Origin: Longispora sp040681875
Lineage (GTDB): Bacteria > Actinomycetota > Actinomycetes > Mycobacteriales > Micromonosporaceae
Assembly: GCF_040681875.1 (NCBI RefSeq)
Contig: NZ_JBFAZP010000004.1
Location: forward strand, 434,001-498,000
DNA length: 64,000 nt
Direction: 5' to 3'
Part shown: piece after piece, positions 16,185 to 25,653 of the stretch
How the letters are laid out: every line of letters starts with the position of its first letter
Numbering within the stretch: position 1 is the stretch's first letter
Translations under genes and position numbers: made by a program
The notes under the pieces: model-generated
Database searches by the model: none
What the model was told of the DNA's origin: nothing
The model's input: only the letters and a program-made list of their open reading frames with translations

Positions 16185-19100
16185 CTATCCCCAGGTGAGA
16201 TCCAAACATACCCCCGCGTTCCCGCAGGTGCCGGGCGTAGCCGCGTTCTTCACCCGGACGCTGAGATCGGTGCTCGTACCGCCCTGCGCCGCGACCGATT
16301 CGCCGATCTGATATCCCGCGTAGTTGTTCCGCATGTCGACCCGCGATTCGCCCGCGCCGAACTCCGGAACTCCATCCCCGTGGGGCATGTTGTCCAGCTC
16401 GTGTGAAACGGCGAGCATCTCCGCCTCCTTCTCGGGGATTCCGGAGAGTGCCATCTGCCCCATCCAGAAGGCGTGGTGGAAGGCGTTCCACTGCCGCGCA
16501 CGTCGGTTGTTGGCAGGGTCCTTGATGTTGAGCCCCTCCACGCTGCCGAAGGCTTCGTCCGCCGCGTGGTCCGCCGACTTCTGGGCCGCTAGCGCCTTGG
16601 CGCACAGGACGGGACCCACGCTCAGACACCAGGCGGCCTCGTAGCTGTACTCCTTCTTCGTCGAGTCCGAGACCGGGGAGAGAAGATTGATCGGACTGAC
16701 GACGGTGCCGAACATCCTCCTCATGTCCTCGGCCTCGCGCTGCTGGCGCCGCTCGTTGTCAGTCATCCCGCCTTTGGGAGGAGTGCCGCACTGACCCCAG
16801 TTGCACTTCTTCCGGGAAGCAACCGCCGCCGCCTTCTCGTTCTGATCGGCCGTTTTCACACACTGGTCCCGGTCCCCATAGCTGTTTCCACCAAGCGTGC
16901 AGCCCAGCGAATCCTTGACGGAGCCCGGACCGCCGCCGTCCCCGCTGGTATCACGGTTCTGTCGACCACTCGGATCACTGGTTGTCGCGGGCGCGTTGTT
17001 GGCGTAGGCGTAGCCGTTCCAGGACTGGGGGTCGCCGGCGTCGAAGAGCGGGTCGACGGAGACGAACCGCCCGAGCGCCGGATCGTAGTCACGCGCGCCG
17101 ATGTGGACGAGACCCGTGTCCGGGTCGTTGACCCCGTCCACGAAGCCCCGCTGGGTAGGCCAGGTCACCGCCGTGCCGCGCGCCCCGCCGAACGGGTCGG
17201 TCCGGCGGCGCGTGACGGTCAGGTCGGACGCTTTGATGCTGGTCTGGCTGGTGCCGTGGTGGTCGGCGACGATCCAGGAGAGGCCGCCCGCCGTGGTGCG
17301 CACCGCGCCCGGGTACGTCCGGACCGCCGTCGCCGCCGACGCGGGGGTGTTCGCGTGCAGCTCCGTCGAGCCGAGGTAGACCGTGGTGCCGGTGGAGTCC
17401 TTGCGCAGGATCCTGCGGTCGTCCGCGTCGTAGACGAAGTCGGTGGTGGGGCCTGCCGCGACAGCGACCCTGGAGAGTTTGCCCAGGTCGTTCCACGTGT
17501 ACGTCGCGGTGTTGTGGGCCGTGGTGTTGCCCGTGTTGTCGTAGCTGAACGTGTCGGTCGTCGTCGGCGCGGCGGCGCCGATCTTGGTGTCGACCTTGGT
17601 CAGCGAGTGCGCCCGGGGCTGGCCGGCACCGGGGGTCGTGTAGGTCCGCAGGGTGTCCGTCGCGACGGCGCCACCGGCGTGCTTGAGCTCCGTCGACCGG
17701 TTGCCGGCGGCGTCGAAGCCGTAGGTGGTCCAGTACGGGTCGGCGCCGCCCAGCACGCCCGCCGTCGGGGACGACTGGCACACGGTGTCGGCCGTCGTCC
17801 ACGACTCGGTCATCCGGCGCAGGCCGTCGTAGCCGAAGCACTGGTTGGAGACCGTCGCCCCCGCGAACGTGTCGTTGATCCCCACGACGTTGCCGGCCAG
17901 GTCGTAGGAGTACTTCTCCGTGTACCGCTCGTCGAACGCGCCCGGCGTCCCCGGCCGTTCCGTGTCGACCTGCGCGCTCGTCAGTCGGGTCGTGACCTCC
18001 TGGCGGGCGGAGGTCACCCTGACCTGCTTGGACGCCGTACCCATCACCGACTGGTACACGCCGCCGTCGAAGAAGTACGTGACGTTGGCGAGGTAGCTGT
18101 CGAGCCCGACGACGGAGGTCTGCTGTCCCGCCGCGTTGTAGCCGAAGGTCACCGTCTCGGCGGCGAGCCCTCCGGCGGCCGGGTAGGTGATCGAGGCCGG
18201 GGCGCCGTTGGCCTTGTAGGTCGCGGCCGACGTGTACGTTCCCGCCAGGGTCGTGCCCGCCGACGCGGGAATCGTCACCGAGGTGCCCAGTGGCCGGTAC
18301 GCGTCGTCATAGTCGGTGACCGCGGTCGTGTAGTCGCCGGTCGCGTCGTGCCGAGTCGAGGAGGTCAGCTGGCCCTTGTCCAGGGTGTCGAACACCCACG
18401 AGGCCAGCTTCGTCGCGCTCGTCGAGTCCTTGTACAGCCCGGTCTTACGCCCCAGGTTGTCGTACTCCACCGCCGTCTTGCGTGCCGCCGCGTCCAGGGT
18501 GGTCAGCGGCTTGCCGGCGTTGTCGTAGGTCATTGTCGTCGTGCCGGTGTCCGGGTCGGTCTTCGAGGTCACCCGGTCGCGGCGGTCGTACACGGTCGTC
18601 CAGGTGCTGCCGGCCGTGCTGGCGGTGGTCTGCCGGCCCTGGCGGTCGTACCCGAAAGTGGTGTCCTGGAACGAACCCGTCGGCGCGGCGCCCAGGAACT
18701 GGCGGACGGTCGTCGTGAGCCCACGGGCGTCGGCGAACACCGTCGAGGCGGTGCCGCCCGTCGGCGGGGTGGTCGTGACCCGGTCGCCGTCGTAGGCGCT
18801 GGCGGTCTGGGAGTGCTTGACGTTGGTACCCCACAGCTCGTCGGTCAGGGTCCGGCCGAGGCCGTCGTAGGTGTACCGGTGCTGGGTGGCCGCGTCCACG
18901 TCGGCCACCGCCACGAGTGACGCGGCCGGCGCGCCGACGTGTTTGAGGACCGTGGTCCGGTCCGTGCGGCCGACGCTGTCGAACCTCGTGTCCGCGACGG
19001 CCGTGTGGCCGTCCTGGGTGACTCCCTGGGTCTGGCGGGCACGCAGCCGGCCGTCATAGAGGGCGTACGAGTCGATGGTGGAGGTGCCGTCCGGGGCGAG

Positions 19101-22100
19101 TTTGCTGGTCTTGGCCCAGTTCACGGCTGTGTTCGACACCGAGTACGCGACCGCGACGTCCGGCACGGCCGAGGTCGGCCGGTTGTTCGACCAGCCCTTG
19201 GTCAGCCGTCCCAGCGGGTCGTACCGCAGGGTACGGGTCTTGGTGTTCACGTCGGTGGTGGTGAGGGGCAGACCCCGGCCCGGGTCGAGGGTGACGGAGC
19301 TGGTCCAGTTCGCCACGTTCGTCGTCGTGACGGCCGTGACGGCGACCGGCCCGGAGGCCGGCGTGAAGGCGACCGTCGTCGGACGGTCCAGCGCGTCGTA
19401 GGTGACGACCGGACGACCGTTCGTGTCGTAGTCGGCCCGGCTGGCCATCTTCCAGTCCCGCACGCCGGCGGCCACGTCGGCCAGCTTCGAGGACTTCCTC
19501 GGCAGCCCCAGGGTGGGCGCGACCCCGTTGCCACCGGTGTCGTAGTTGATCTGGGTTCCGGACAGATGGTCGGCGTCGCCGGGGCTGGCCGCACAGGTCG
19601 TCGTCACCGTCTGGGACGGGAAGTCGATGAAGTACGGGGCGCCGTCGTCGCGGGCGTAGTCGACGTGGGTGCACGTCTCGTCGCCGTTGACGGCCAGGTC
19701 GCCCTGGTTCTTGGTGTCCACCGGCAGGTTGTAGATGTCGAAGGTGGCTTCCGTCTGGGTGCGGCGCCAGGAACTCGTCGCGGCGATCCACGTCCGGTTG
19801 CCGGTGGCGGTCTCGTTGGTGCGGTGGGAGTAGAAGTGCGGGCCGCCGACCGGGGAGACCCGGTGACCGGTCTGGGTGGTGGCGTACCCGTGCGTGGTGG
19901 CCGCCGCGATGCTGCCGTCCCCGTTGATGGTGCGCGACTCGAGCACCTTGCCGGTGAAGGGCTGCTTGTCGATGTACCGGCCGACCCACTGCTGCGACCG
20001 GTGCGTCGAGACCGCGCAGTCCGCCAGGACCGGGGTGGCCAGCATCAGCGCGTTGTCCCCCGGGTCGAGGCACCGCCCCGAGGCCGGGTTCTTCAGGGAA
20101 CCGTCGGCCTGGGCGACCCAGCGCTGGTTGGGCGCCGCGACCCCGCCGCTGGCGACGCAGTCCCACAGTTGCACGGCCGTGCCGGCCGTGGTGCCCGAGC
20201 CGACCAGGTCCAGGCAGCGCCCCGAGTAGGCGCTGAGCAGGCTGCCGTCGGTGCGCAGGGTCCAGGTCTCGGCTTGGGCGCCGTTCGTGCCGCCGCAGTT
20301 GTCGGTGCGGACCAGGCCGCCGTTGCCGACCCAGCCGGCGGCGTTGATGTTCAGGCACCGGTTCGCGTCGGACGTGACCAGGGCGTGGTTGTTCTTGGGC
20401 ATCAGGTTCTGCCGGTAGGAGCCGTCGCAGTCGTTGATGATCAGCTCGGCGCCGTAGCCCCGGGCGCCGCCGGCCGTGTCCAGGCAGCGGCCGGAGAACA
20501 CGTTCTTCAGGCTGCCGTCGGGCTGCTCCTGGAACCACTGGGTGGAACTGGAGGTGTTGCAGGTCCAGAGCTGGATCCGGGTACCCGGCCACGCCGACCC
20601 GCCCACCAGGTCGAGGCACTTGCCGGACTGGGGGTTGATCCAGTTGGAGTTTCCGGCGGCGTCGTTGGAGCGCCACCACATCTGGTTGAAGTCGTTGTTG
20701 CAGGGTGCCAGCATGATGCCGGTGCCGTCCGCCATCGTCCAGTTCGGCCGGTCGACGCACATGCCGCCGCTGCCGGCGACCTGGTGGGACAGGTTCGGGG
20801 TGCCGAGCGGGAGGGTCGCGCCCGCCCGGCGGGCGGTCCACTGCTTGACCTCCGGGTCGCCGGTCGCGCGGGCGTCGCTGTCCATGCCCCGGTGGTAGAC
20901 GGTGGTGGTGGTCTGGGTGGGGGCCGTGCCGCCCGCGCCGTGCACGACGCTGACCGTGGAGTAGCCGGCCCAGGCGGACCACGAGCGGTGGCGGAAGGAC
21001 GAGCCCTCGTTGCCGACGATCCGCCACAGGGAGTTGTCGCTGGACTCACCGGTGGAGTACCAGTACCGCCAGGTCTCGTCCGGGCCGCCGCCGGTCAGGT
21101 CGACCTCGGTGACGGAGTCGACCACGTACTTGTGGAACCAGGCGTAGCCGGCCGAGCTGGTCACGTCGTACTGGCCGTACTGCGGAAAGCACCGGTACGG
21201 GTTCGAGTCCGACACCGGGACGAACCACCGGTTGCACTCCGTCACCGAGTAGGCCACCCGGGTCTCGGAGCCGTGCCCGGACTTCACCGTGCCGATCCGG
21301 TTGTGCCCGTAGGCCCCCAGGCCCCACGCGGAGCCGTAGCGCACCCGGTTGGCCATGGGCGTGGGCACGAAGGTCATCGTGGGCTCGGCCAGGCTGGAGC
21401 CGTCCGGGGAGAATCCGACATGGGTGACGCTGTCGAGCCACAGGTGCTTGTCCCGGGTGGCGCCGGAGTCGTCGTCGCCGATCACGGCCTCACGGAACGA
21501 GTGCCCGAGATCCCACCTGTCCACCGTGCGGTACGTCGAGCCGGTCCAGATCTTCGTGGTGACGGTCGACAGCTTCCACGGCGTGAGGTACACCGGCACC
21601 GGGGTGTTCGGGCACGCCGTGTCCGACCAGCAGAACGTGTCCCACGCCGCGTCCGGGTAGTCGGATCCGGTGCAGGAGTTGATGCAGCGCAGCGACGTCC
21701 CGAACTCGATCCGCGCCGATCCGCCCGTGGTCGCCTCAGAACCGGCCCGGGTGCCGTACTCGATCCAGTCCACCGCCGCCGCCGAGTGGTACTGCACCAC
21801 GCCCCAGTAGGAGTTGTTGAGCAGTCCGGTGCGGCCCAGGTAGCGCTGGTAGTGGTAGGTCATCGAGTTGCCGCGCGGATCGACCACGTAGTCGAGGTTC
21901 CACCGGTAGGCCTGGGCGCAACCCGAGTACGCGATCCCCGAGGCGTTGTAGCACGGCTCGCCCGCGTTGTTGCCGTACACGTGGGTCTTGAGCACCGAGT
22001 CCGTCGTCATCGTGTCGCCGACGTAACGCTTGTTCTTACCGAAGAAGTACTGCACCCCGTCCTTGTCTGTCAGCCGCCAGTACTCGCCGTCGTTGTCCTC

Positions 22101-23267
22101 GTTGGCCGCACCCGTCAGCCGGTCGATGCGCAGGCCTTCGTCGTCCCTGCCCCGCCAGACACCGCTCGTGCCGTCGCGGACCAGCGGCATGGAGCGGCCG
22201 TTCCACAGGATCGTCGCGTTGTCGGAGAACCAGCAGTTGTCCGAGGTCGTCCCCGTGCCGTCGGTCTTGCACGGCCGGTAGGCGCGCTCGATGAACCCGG
22301 GCTGGTAGTCCCAGCCCTCGCCCACCCACGAGGACTGGCCGTTGGCCGCCGACGTCTGGCCGTCCGCGCCGCCCGAGTCGTACGACAACGCGACCTGCGG
22401 AACAGGGCCGCCCGTGCCCGGCGGCAGCGCGAACGGGTACGAGTAGGAGAACCCGCCACCCTGCGAACCGGCCGCCCACGACGAGGACTGCGACAGCGGG
22501 GTGGCCGTGAAGTCCCCGCCCGCCGACGAAGACCCCGACACGGCCGCCAACGCCATCGGCGCCGCCCCGGACTTCGCGCTCCCCGATCGGGCACCCTTCG
22601 ACGGCGGCGTGACGTCCTCCGAACCCGGGCCCGCCGGCACCGGCACCTGGGCCGTCACCTTGCCCGCCGCGTTGCGGGAGCCCAGTTCCGTGCGGGTCTG
22701 GCACTCCTTGCGCTCCGGCGTCGTCAGCGCGCACGCCGGCAGCTGGACCAGGCGCAGCCGGCCGCCGTAGTCCGCGCCGAACGCGTTCGTGAAGTCCGTG
22801 TAGTCCAGCGACACCTCGGCCCGGCCCGTCGACGCCACCTCGTCGCCCCGCGCCACCGACAGCAGGACGCCCGCGCCCACCTGTGCGGCCTTCGCCGGCT
22901 CGACCACGGACACCCGGACCGACGCCGGGGAGGACGGCTCCGTCGACCGGGAGCGGGCCGCCTCGCGGGCGGACAGCGGTTCCGGTCTGTCCACAGAGGT
23001 CGCGGTCACCTTCAGACCGCCGATGCTGGCGGCGGGGGCGTCCACCGTCACCACACCGGAACCCGCCGACGGCAGGGTCTTGTGGTCGATCGCGGAAACC
23101 CCGGGCACCATGGGGGTACCGGGCTTCGCGGCCACCGCGCCCGTCCTGGACAACCGCTCGTTCAGGCCACCCGCGCCCGAACCCGGGGCCGCCAACGCGG
23201 GCACGCCCGACAACATCGACCCGACCAGCGTGGCTGACACGACAGCCAACAGCGAAATACGCCGCAC
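16185..23267 (-). CDS. Secreted RHS/YD-repeat polymorphic toxin with ricin-type lectin repeats
   Basis: A 2360-residue paralogue of the RHS toxin downstream. The GTG at 23267 gives a signal peptide (VRRISLLAVVSATLVG...) matching its neighbour's start context (GGGGG upstream of GTG); an in-frame start at 23360 would put a cysteine-rich non-signal stretch first. The YD-repeat shell is interrupted at about residues 836-1095 by ricin-B-type beta-trefoil repeats with several CLDLVG and QxW signatures, expected to bind carbohydrate. The RHS core (VHIGARDYDPALGRFVSVDP) is near residue 2052. There is no Hint domain. The C-terminal 260 residues carry NAFHHAFWMGQMA and AVSHELDN, a His-rich pattern like DUF6973-type toxin tips. 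The activity is not known. Confidence 0.93.
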   Translation of the reverse strand: MRRISLLAVVSATLVGSMLSGVPALAAPGSGAGGLNERLSRTGAVAAKPGTPMVPGVSAIDHKTLPSAGSGVVTVDAPAASIGGLKVTATSVDRPEPLSAREAARSRSTEPSSPASVRVSVVEPAKAAQVGAGVLLSVARGDEVASTGRAEVSLDYTDFTNAFGADYGGRLRLVQLPACALTTPERKECQTRTELGSRNAAGKVTAQVPVPAGPGSEDVTPPSKGARSGSAKSGAAPMALAAVSGSSSAGGDFTATPLSQSSSWAAGSQGGGFSYSYPFALPPGTGGPVPQVALSYDSGGADGQTSAANGQSSWVGEGWDYQPGFIERAYRPCKTDGTGTTSDNCWFSDNATILWNGRSMPLVRDGTSGVWRGRDDEGLRIDRLTGAANEDNDGEYWRLTDKDGVQYFFGKNKRYVGDTMTTDSVLKTHVYGNNAGEPCYNASGIAYSGCAQAYRWNLDYVVDPRGNSMTYHYQRYLGRTGLLNNSYWGVVQYHSAAAVDWIEYGTRAGSEATTGGSARIEFGTSLRCINSCTGSDYPDAAWDTFCWSDTACPNTPVPVYLTPWKLSTVTTKIWTGSTYRTVDRWDLGHSFREAVIGDDDSGATRDKHLWLDSVTHVGFSPDGSSLAEPTMTFVPTPMANRVRYGSAWGLGAYGHNRIGTVKSGHGSETRVAYSVTECNRWFVPVSDSNPYRCFPQYGQYDVTSSAGYAWFHKYVVDSVTEVDLTGGGPDETWRYWYSTGESSDNSLWRIVGNEGSSFRHRSWSAWAGYSTVSVVHGAGGTAPTQTTTTVYHRGMDSDARATGDPEVKQWTARRAGATLPLGTPNLSHQVAGSGGMCVDRPNWTMADGTGIMLAPCNNDFNQMWWRSNDAAGNSNWINPQSGKCLDLVGGSAWPGTRIQLWTCNTSSSTQWFQEQPDGSLKNVFSGRCLDTAGGARGYGAELIINDCDGSYRQNLMPKNNHALVTSDANRCLNINAAGWVGNGGLVRTDNCGGTNGAQAETWTLRTDGSLLSAYSGRCLDLVGSGTTAGTAVQLWDCVASGGVAAPNQRWVAQADGSLKNPASGRCLDPGDNALMLATPVLADCAVSTHRSQQWVGRYIDKQPFTGKVLESRTINGDGSIAAATTHGYATTQTGHRVSPVGGPHFYSHRTNETATGNRTWIAATSSWRRTQTEATFDIYNLPVDTKNQGDLAVNGDETCTHVDYARDDGAPYFIDFPSQTVTTTCAASPGDADHLSGTQINYDTGGNGVAPTLGLPRKSSKLADVAAGVRDWKMASRADYDTNGRPVVTYDALDRPTTVAFTPASGPVAVTAVTTTNVANWTSSVTLDPGRGLPLTTTDVNTKTRTLRYDPLGRLTKGWSNNRPTSAVPDVAVAYSVSNTAVNWAKTSKLAPDGTSTIDSYALYDGRLRARQTQGVTQDGHTAVADTRFDSVGRTDRTTVLKHVGAPAASLVAVADVDAATQHRYTYDGLGRTLTDELWGTNVKHSQTASAYDGDRVTTTPPTGGTASTVFADARGLTTTVRQFLGAAPTGSFQDTTFGYDRQGRQTTASTAGSTWTTVYDRRDRVTSKTDPDTGTTTMTYDNAGKPLTTLDAAARKTAVEYDNLGRKTGLYKDSTSATKLASWVFDTLDKGQLTSSTRHDATGDYTTAVTDYDDAYRPLGTSVTIPASAGTTLAGTYTSAATYKANGAPASITYPAAGGLAAETVTFGYNAAGQQTSVVGLDSYLANVTYFFDGGVYQSVMGTASKQVRVTSARQEVTTRLTSAQVDTERPGTPGAFDERYTEKYSYDLAGNVVGINDTFAGATVSNQCFGYDGLRRMTESWTTADTVCQSSPTAGVLGGADPYWTTYGFDAAGNRSTELKHAGGAVATDTLRTYTTPGAGQPRAHSLTKVDTKIGAAAPTTTDTFSYDNTGNTTAHNTATYTWNDLGKLSRVAVAAGPTTDFVYDADDRRILRKDSTGTTVYLGSTELHANTPASAATAVRTYPGAVRTTAGGLSWIVADHHGTSQTSIKASDLTVTRRRTDPFGGARGTAVTWPTQRGFVDGVNDPDTGLVHIGARDYDPALGRFVSVDPLFDAGDPQSWNGYAYANNAPATTSDPSGRQNRDTSGDGGGPGSVKDSLGCTLGGNSYGDRDQCVKTADQNEKAAAVASRKKCNWGQCGTPPKGGMTDNERRQQREAEDMRRMFGTVVSPINLLSPVSDSTKKEYSYEAAWCLSVGPVLCAKALAAQKSADHAADEAFGSVEGLNIKDPANNRRARQWNAFHHAFWMGQMALSGIPEKEAEMLAVSHELDNMPHGDGVPEFGAGESRVDMRNNYAGYQIGESVAAQGGTSTDLSVRVKNAATPGTCGNAGVCLDLTWG

Positions 23268-23467
23268 GACGAACACCCCCGAAGTCCCTGCACAGCAAAC
23301 AGCGGGGACGCTACGGACCGGGCTCAGGCGGCACAAGACCCGCTTTTGGTTCGCCCACAATCAAGCGCAATATTCCCATTTGTCGATGGATGGCGAGCTG
23401 GGCAGCTTCAGGCCACCGAGTCCCGCCGGACACCCGCAAGACGGTGCAGGGCCGGCGCCTGACGGCC

Positions 23468-23764
23468 CTACACTTCCGAAACATCCAGTAGACGAACGCC
23501 CGAGCCGCCCTCGCCCAGTGTGCCTGTCAGGAGAACCTTGGCCGAGTGTGGCGGGTCGACCAGATCCACGGCCATCTCGTACCTCCACATCCCGGCGACG
23601 GTGAGCGGACCCGCCGACGGCACATCCTCGCCGTCCGGACCGACGGCGCGAAACCGTTGCCCGCAGACCAGTTCCCCCTGTAGACAGCGGACTACGCACT
23701 TCACCTGCGTCGCGGTCAGGACCTCAACGCCCAGTACCGCCAGAACGGTGTTGGCAAAAGTCAC
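23468..23764 (-). CDS. Small conserved-looking protein, coupled to a membrane protein
   Basis: A 98-residue soluble protein. It starts at the GTG at 23764, which overlaps the stop of the upstream membrane-protein gene (GTGA) and has GGGGGAGAA directly before it. The sequence has three cysteines (VKCVVRCLQGELVCG) and a predicted beta-rich second half (MWRYEMAVDLVDP, KVLLTGTLG). No family was recognised. The coupling suggests it works with the membrane protein. Confidence 0.65.
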   Translation of the reverse strand: MTFANTVLAVLGVEVLTATQVKCVVRCLQGELVCGQRFRAVGPDGEDVPSAGPLTVAGMWRYEMAVDLVDPPHSAKVLLTGTLGEGGSGVRLLDVSEV

Positions 23765-24207
23765 TTCTCCCCCGTTCCCGAAGTCGGGGTCGGAGCTTGG
23801 GTCGGGGCCGCATTCGGAGCCGAAGCCAGGGCCGAAGGGGAAGCCGGGGCCGAAGGCGGGGCGAGAGCTGGGGCTGGGGCCGGAGCCGGGGTCTGGGGCG
23901 GGCCGGTGAGTGCGCCGGCCAGCAGCAGCCCGAACCCGATGATGTGGATCGGCATGCTGACCGCGGAGATCACGGTGTGCGCCAGGGCGATGCCGAAGAC
24001 CTTCATCAGCGGCCCCGTGGCCAACATCAGTCCGTGCGTGACCAGGATGTTCAGCAACGACACCAGGCACCCGGCCAACGCCAAACGGGCGCGCCGTCCC
24101 CGTTTCGGCAGCAGCACGGCGGCCAGGGTCGCCCCCGCCAGCGGCGTCAGTACCGCGACCAGGAGAAGGAAGAGGTCGAAGACAGCGGCTACGCGATACT
24201 CGGTCAC
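23761..24207 (-). CDS. Small membrane protein with four helices and Pro/Ala tail
   Basis: A 148-residue protein with four predicted helices (about residues 8-30, 38-60, 68-82 and 85-103) and a 45-residue tail of proline, alanine, serine and threonine. The tail is encoded by a short tandem repeat of GGGGCCGAAG type. The topology is compact, with short polar loops (LPKRGRRARL). The gene ends in an overlap with the next gene. No named family was recognised. Confidence 0.65.
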   Translation of the reverse strand: MTEYRVAAVFDLFLLLVAVLTPLAGATLAAVLLPKRGRRARLALAGCLVSLLNILVTHGLMLATGPLMKVFGIALAHTVISAVSMPIHIIGFGLLLAGALTGPPQTPAPAPAPALAPPSAPASPSALASAPNAAPTQAPTPTSGTGEK

Positions 24208-24499
24208 GCTCGTATCGTGTACGGACCGGCCGCGGGACGCACCTGGATATGTTCACGCTCACAGAGCCCCCACCCCAGGTCAGGCTCCCGGCGGGCCGTT
24301 CAGACAGCGGACGCCTTCCCATGGACCAGCCGGCCCGCGCACCACCGTCCCGGGGCCGACACCACGACAGACACCGGACCGAACGCCACCGCCGGCCACG
24401 GCACCAGCACCGCCAGCACCGACCACGCCAGCAGCGGCAGCTGCCACGCCAACGCCAGCAGTCACGGCCACGACTACGGCAAGCCCCAGAGACGACGCC

Positions 24500-25516
24500 T
24501 CACTCGGGCGGAACCAGGTCAAGGGCCGCAGGCCCCGGCGGGGCGAGGAGCTGACCACCGAGCTCGGTGTGCGTGTACCGCACCTCCCGCCCATACCGGT
24601 GCCGACTCAGCAACCCGGCCTGATGCAGCACCGCCAGATGCTGCGACACACTGCCGGGCGTCAACCCGGTCCGCGCGGCCAGCGCCGTCGTGGTCACCGG
24701 TGTGGCGGTCAACTCCAGCAACCGCGCCCGGTTCGCCCCCAGCAGCCGGGCCAGCGACTGCGGCCGGTGCTGCCCGGACGACTCCCACAGCGTCCCCACG
24801 GCCCGCGCCGGGTAGATCGCCGACGGCGGGTTCCAGTCCGACTGGGTCAGCATCACCCGGTGGTCGAGGAACAGGCTGGGCCGCAGCGGCAACCCGGACC
24901 CGGCGACGGCTACGTCGATCCGGAACGCGTCCTCCACGAGCAGCCGGTCGCCGGCCCAGCTGGTGCTGGGGTGCAGGGTGTCGAACAGCAGCCGGGGCCC
25001 GCCCTCGGCGAACTGCCGGGACCGGTGGCCGATGTCGGCCTCCAACAGTGCCCGCATCCGGGGCCAGTGCGGCAGGATGGCGGCCCGCCACCAGGCGTCG
25101 ACGGCGTCGGCGATCCGGGGCAGCCAGTGGGCGGGGTCCCCGGCGGCGGCCCGGGCGAGCGGGTGCAGGGGGGCGGCGGGGCGGTGGGTGCTGAGGATGT
25201 CCACGGCCACGATCTCGGGCGGGGTGGCCCGGACGGCCGCGACCTCCTCGCCGATCTCCACGAGCGGGTCGCCGGGCGGCGGGACGAGGAAGTCGGGCAG
25301 GGGGGCCTTCGGGCGGGCGAACGCGGTCAGGAGTTCGACGTGCGGGGTCAGGGCGGGCTGGGCGGCGACGGTGCGGGCCCAGCGGATCCAGGGCAGGTGG
25401 CAGGCGTGCCGGGACGGGTCGGCCAGCGCCCAGAGGCTGGTGACGGTCTCCCAGATCGGGGAGACGCAGAACCGGATCTCGGCGAGGTCGGCGACCTCGA
25501 ACCGTACCTGTGACAT
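24500..25516 (-). CDS. ArsR-like winged-helix regulator with DUF5937-type N-terminus
   Basis: A 338-residue transcriptional regulator. The N-terminal 230 residues match the long uncharacterised domain found in many actinobacterial ArsR-like proteins (begins MSQVRFEVADLAEIRF, with PSRHACHLPW and TLHPSTSW). The C-terminal winged helix has LTPGSVSQHLAVLHQAGLL and SRHRYGREVRYTHT, with the HTH and wing of ArsR proteins but no metal-binding cysteines. It lies next to the mraY homologue, transcribed divergently with about 140 bases between the starts, so it may control that gene. The signal it senses is unknown. Confidence 0.88.
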   Translation of the reverse strand: MSQVRFEVADLAEIRFCVSPIWETVTSLWALADPSRHACHLPWIRWARTVAAQPALTPHVELLTAFARPKAPLPDFLVPPPGDPLVEIGEEVAAVRATPPEIVAVDILSTHRPAAPLHPLARAAAGDPAHWLPRIADAVDAWWRAAILPHWPRMRALLEADIGHRSRQFAEGGPRLLFDTLHPSTSWAGDRLLVEDAFRIDVAVAGSGLPLRPSLFLDHRVMLTQSDWNPPSAIYPARAVGTLWESSGQHRPQSLARLLGANRARLLELTATPVTTTALAARTGLTPGSVSQHLAVLHQAGLLSRHRYGREVRYTHTELGGQLLAPPGPAALDLVPPE

Positions 25517-25653
25517 GCGACCTCCACCCGACCAGGATTCGCCTCAGCCTAAAACAATGGGTGTTTGCCGCGCTGTCCCGTTGGCTGGGGACACCACCAG
25601 GGTCCCTGTGTCACGGGGGCACAGGGACCCCTGCCCAGGAACGGAGCCGCCCT

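Noticed and set aside
18939..23237. 1432-codon frame antisense to the second RHS gene
   Set aside because: Low-complexity translation, no start signals and complete overlap with a gene having clear domains.
24208..24499. Hidden gene between the small membrane protein and the ArsR-like regulator
   Set aside because: Only Pro/Arg/His-rich short frames are open, with no ribosome sites; it looks like plain intergenic DNA.
25510..25653. Upstream start for the mraY homologue
   Set aside because: The added 48 residues are not membrane-like and lack a ribosome site, whereas the GTG at 25654 has one.
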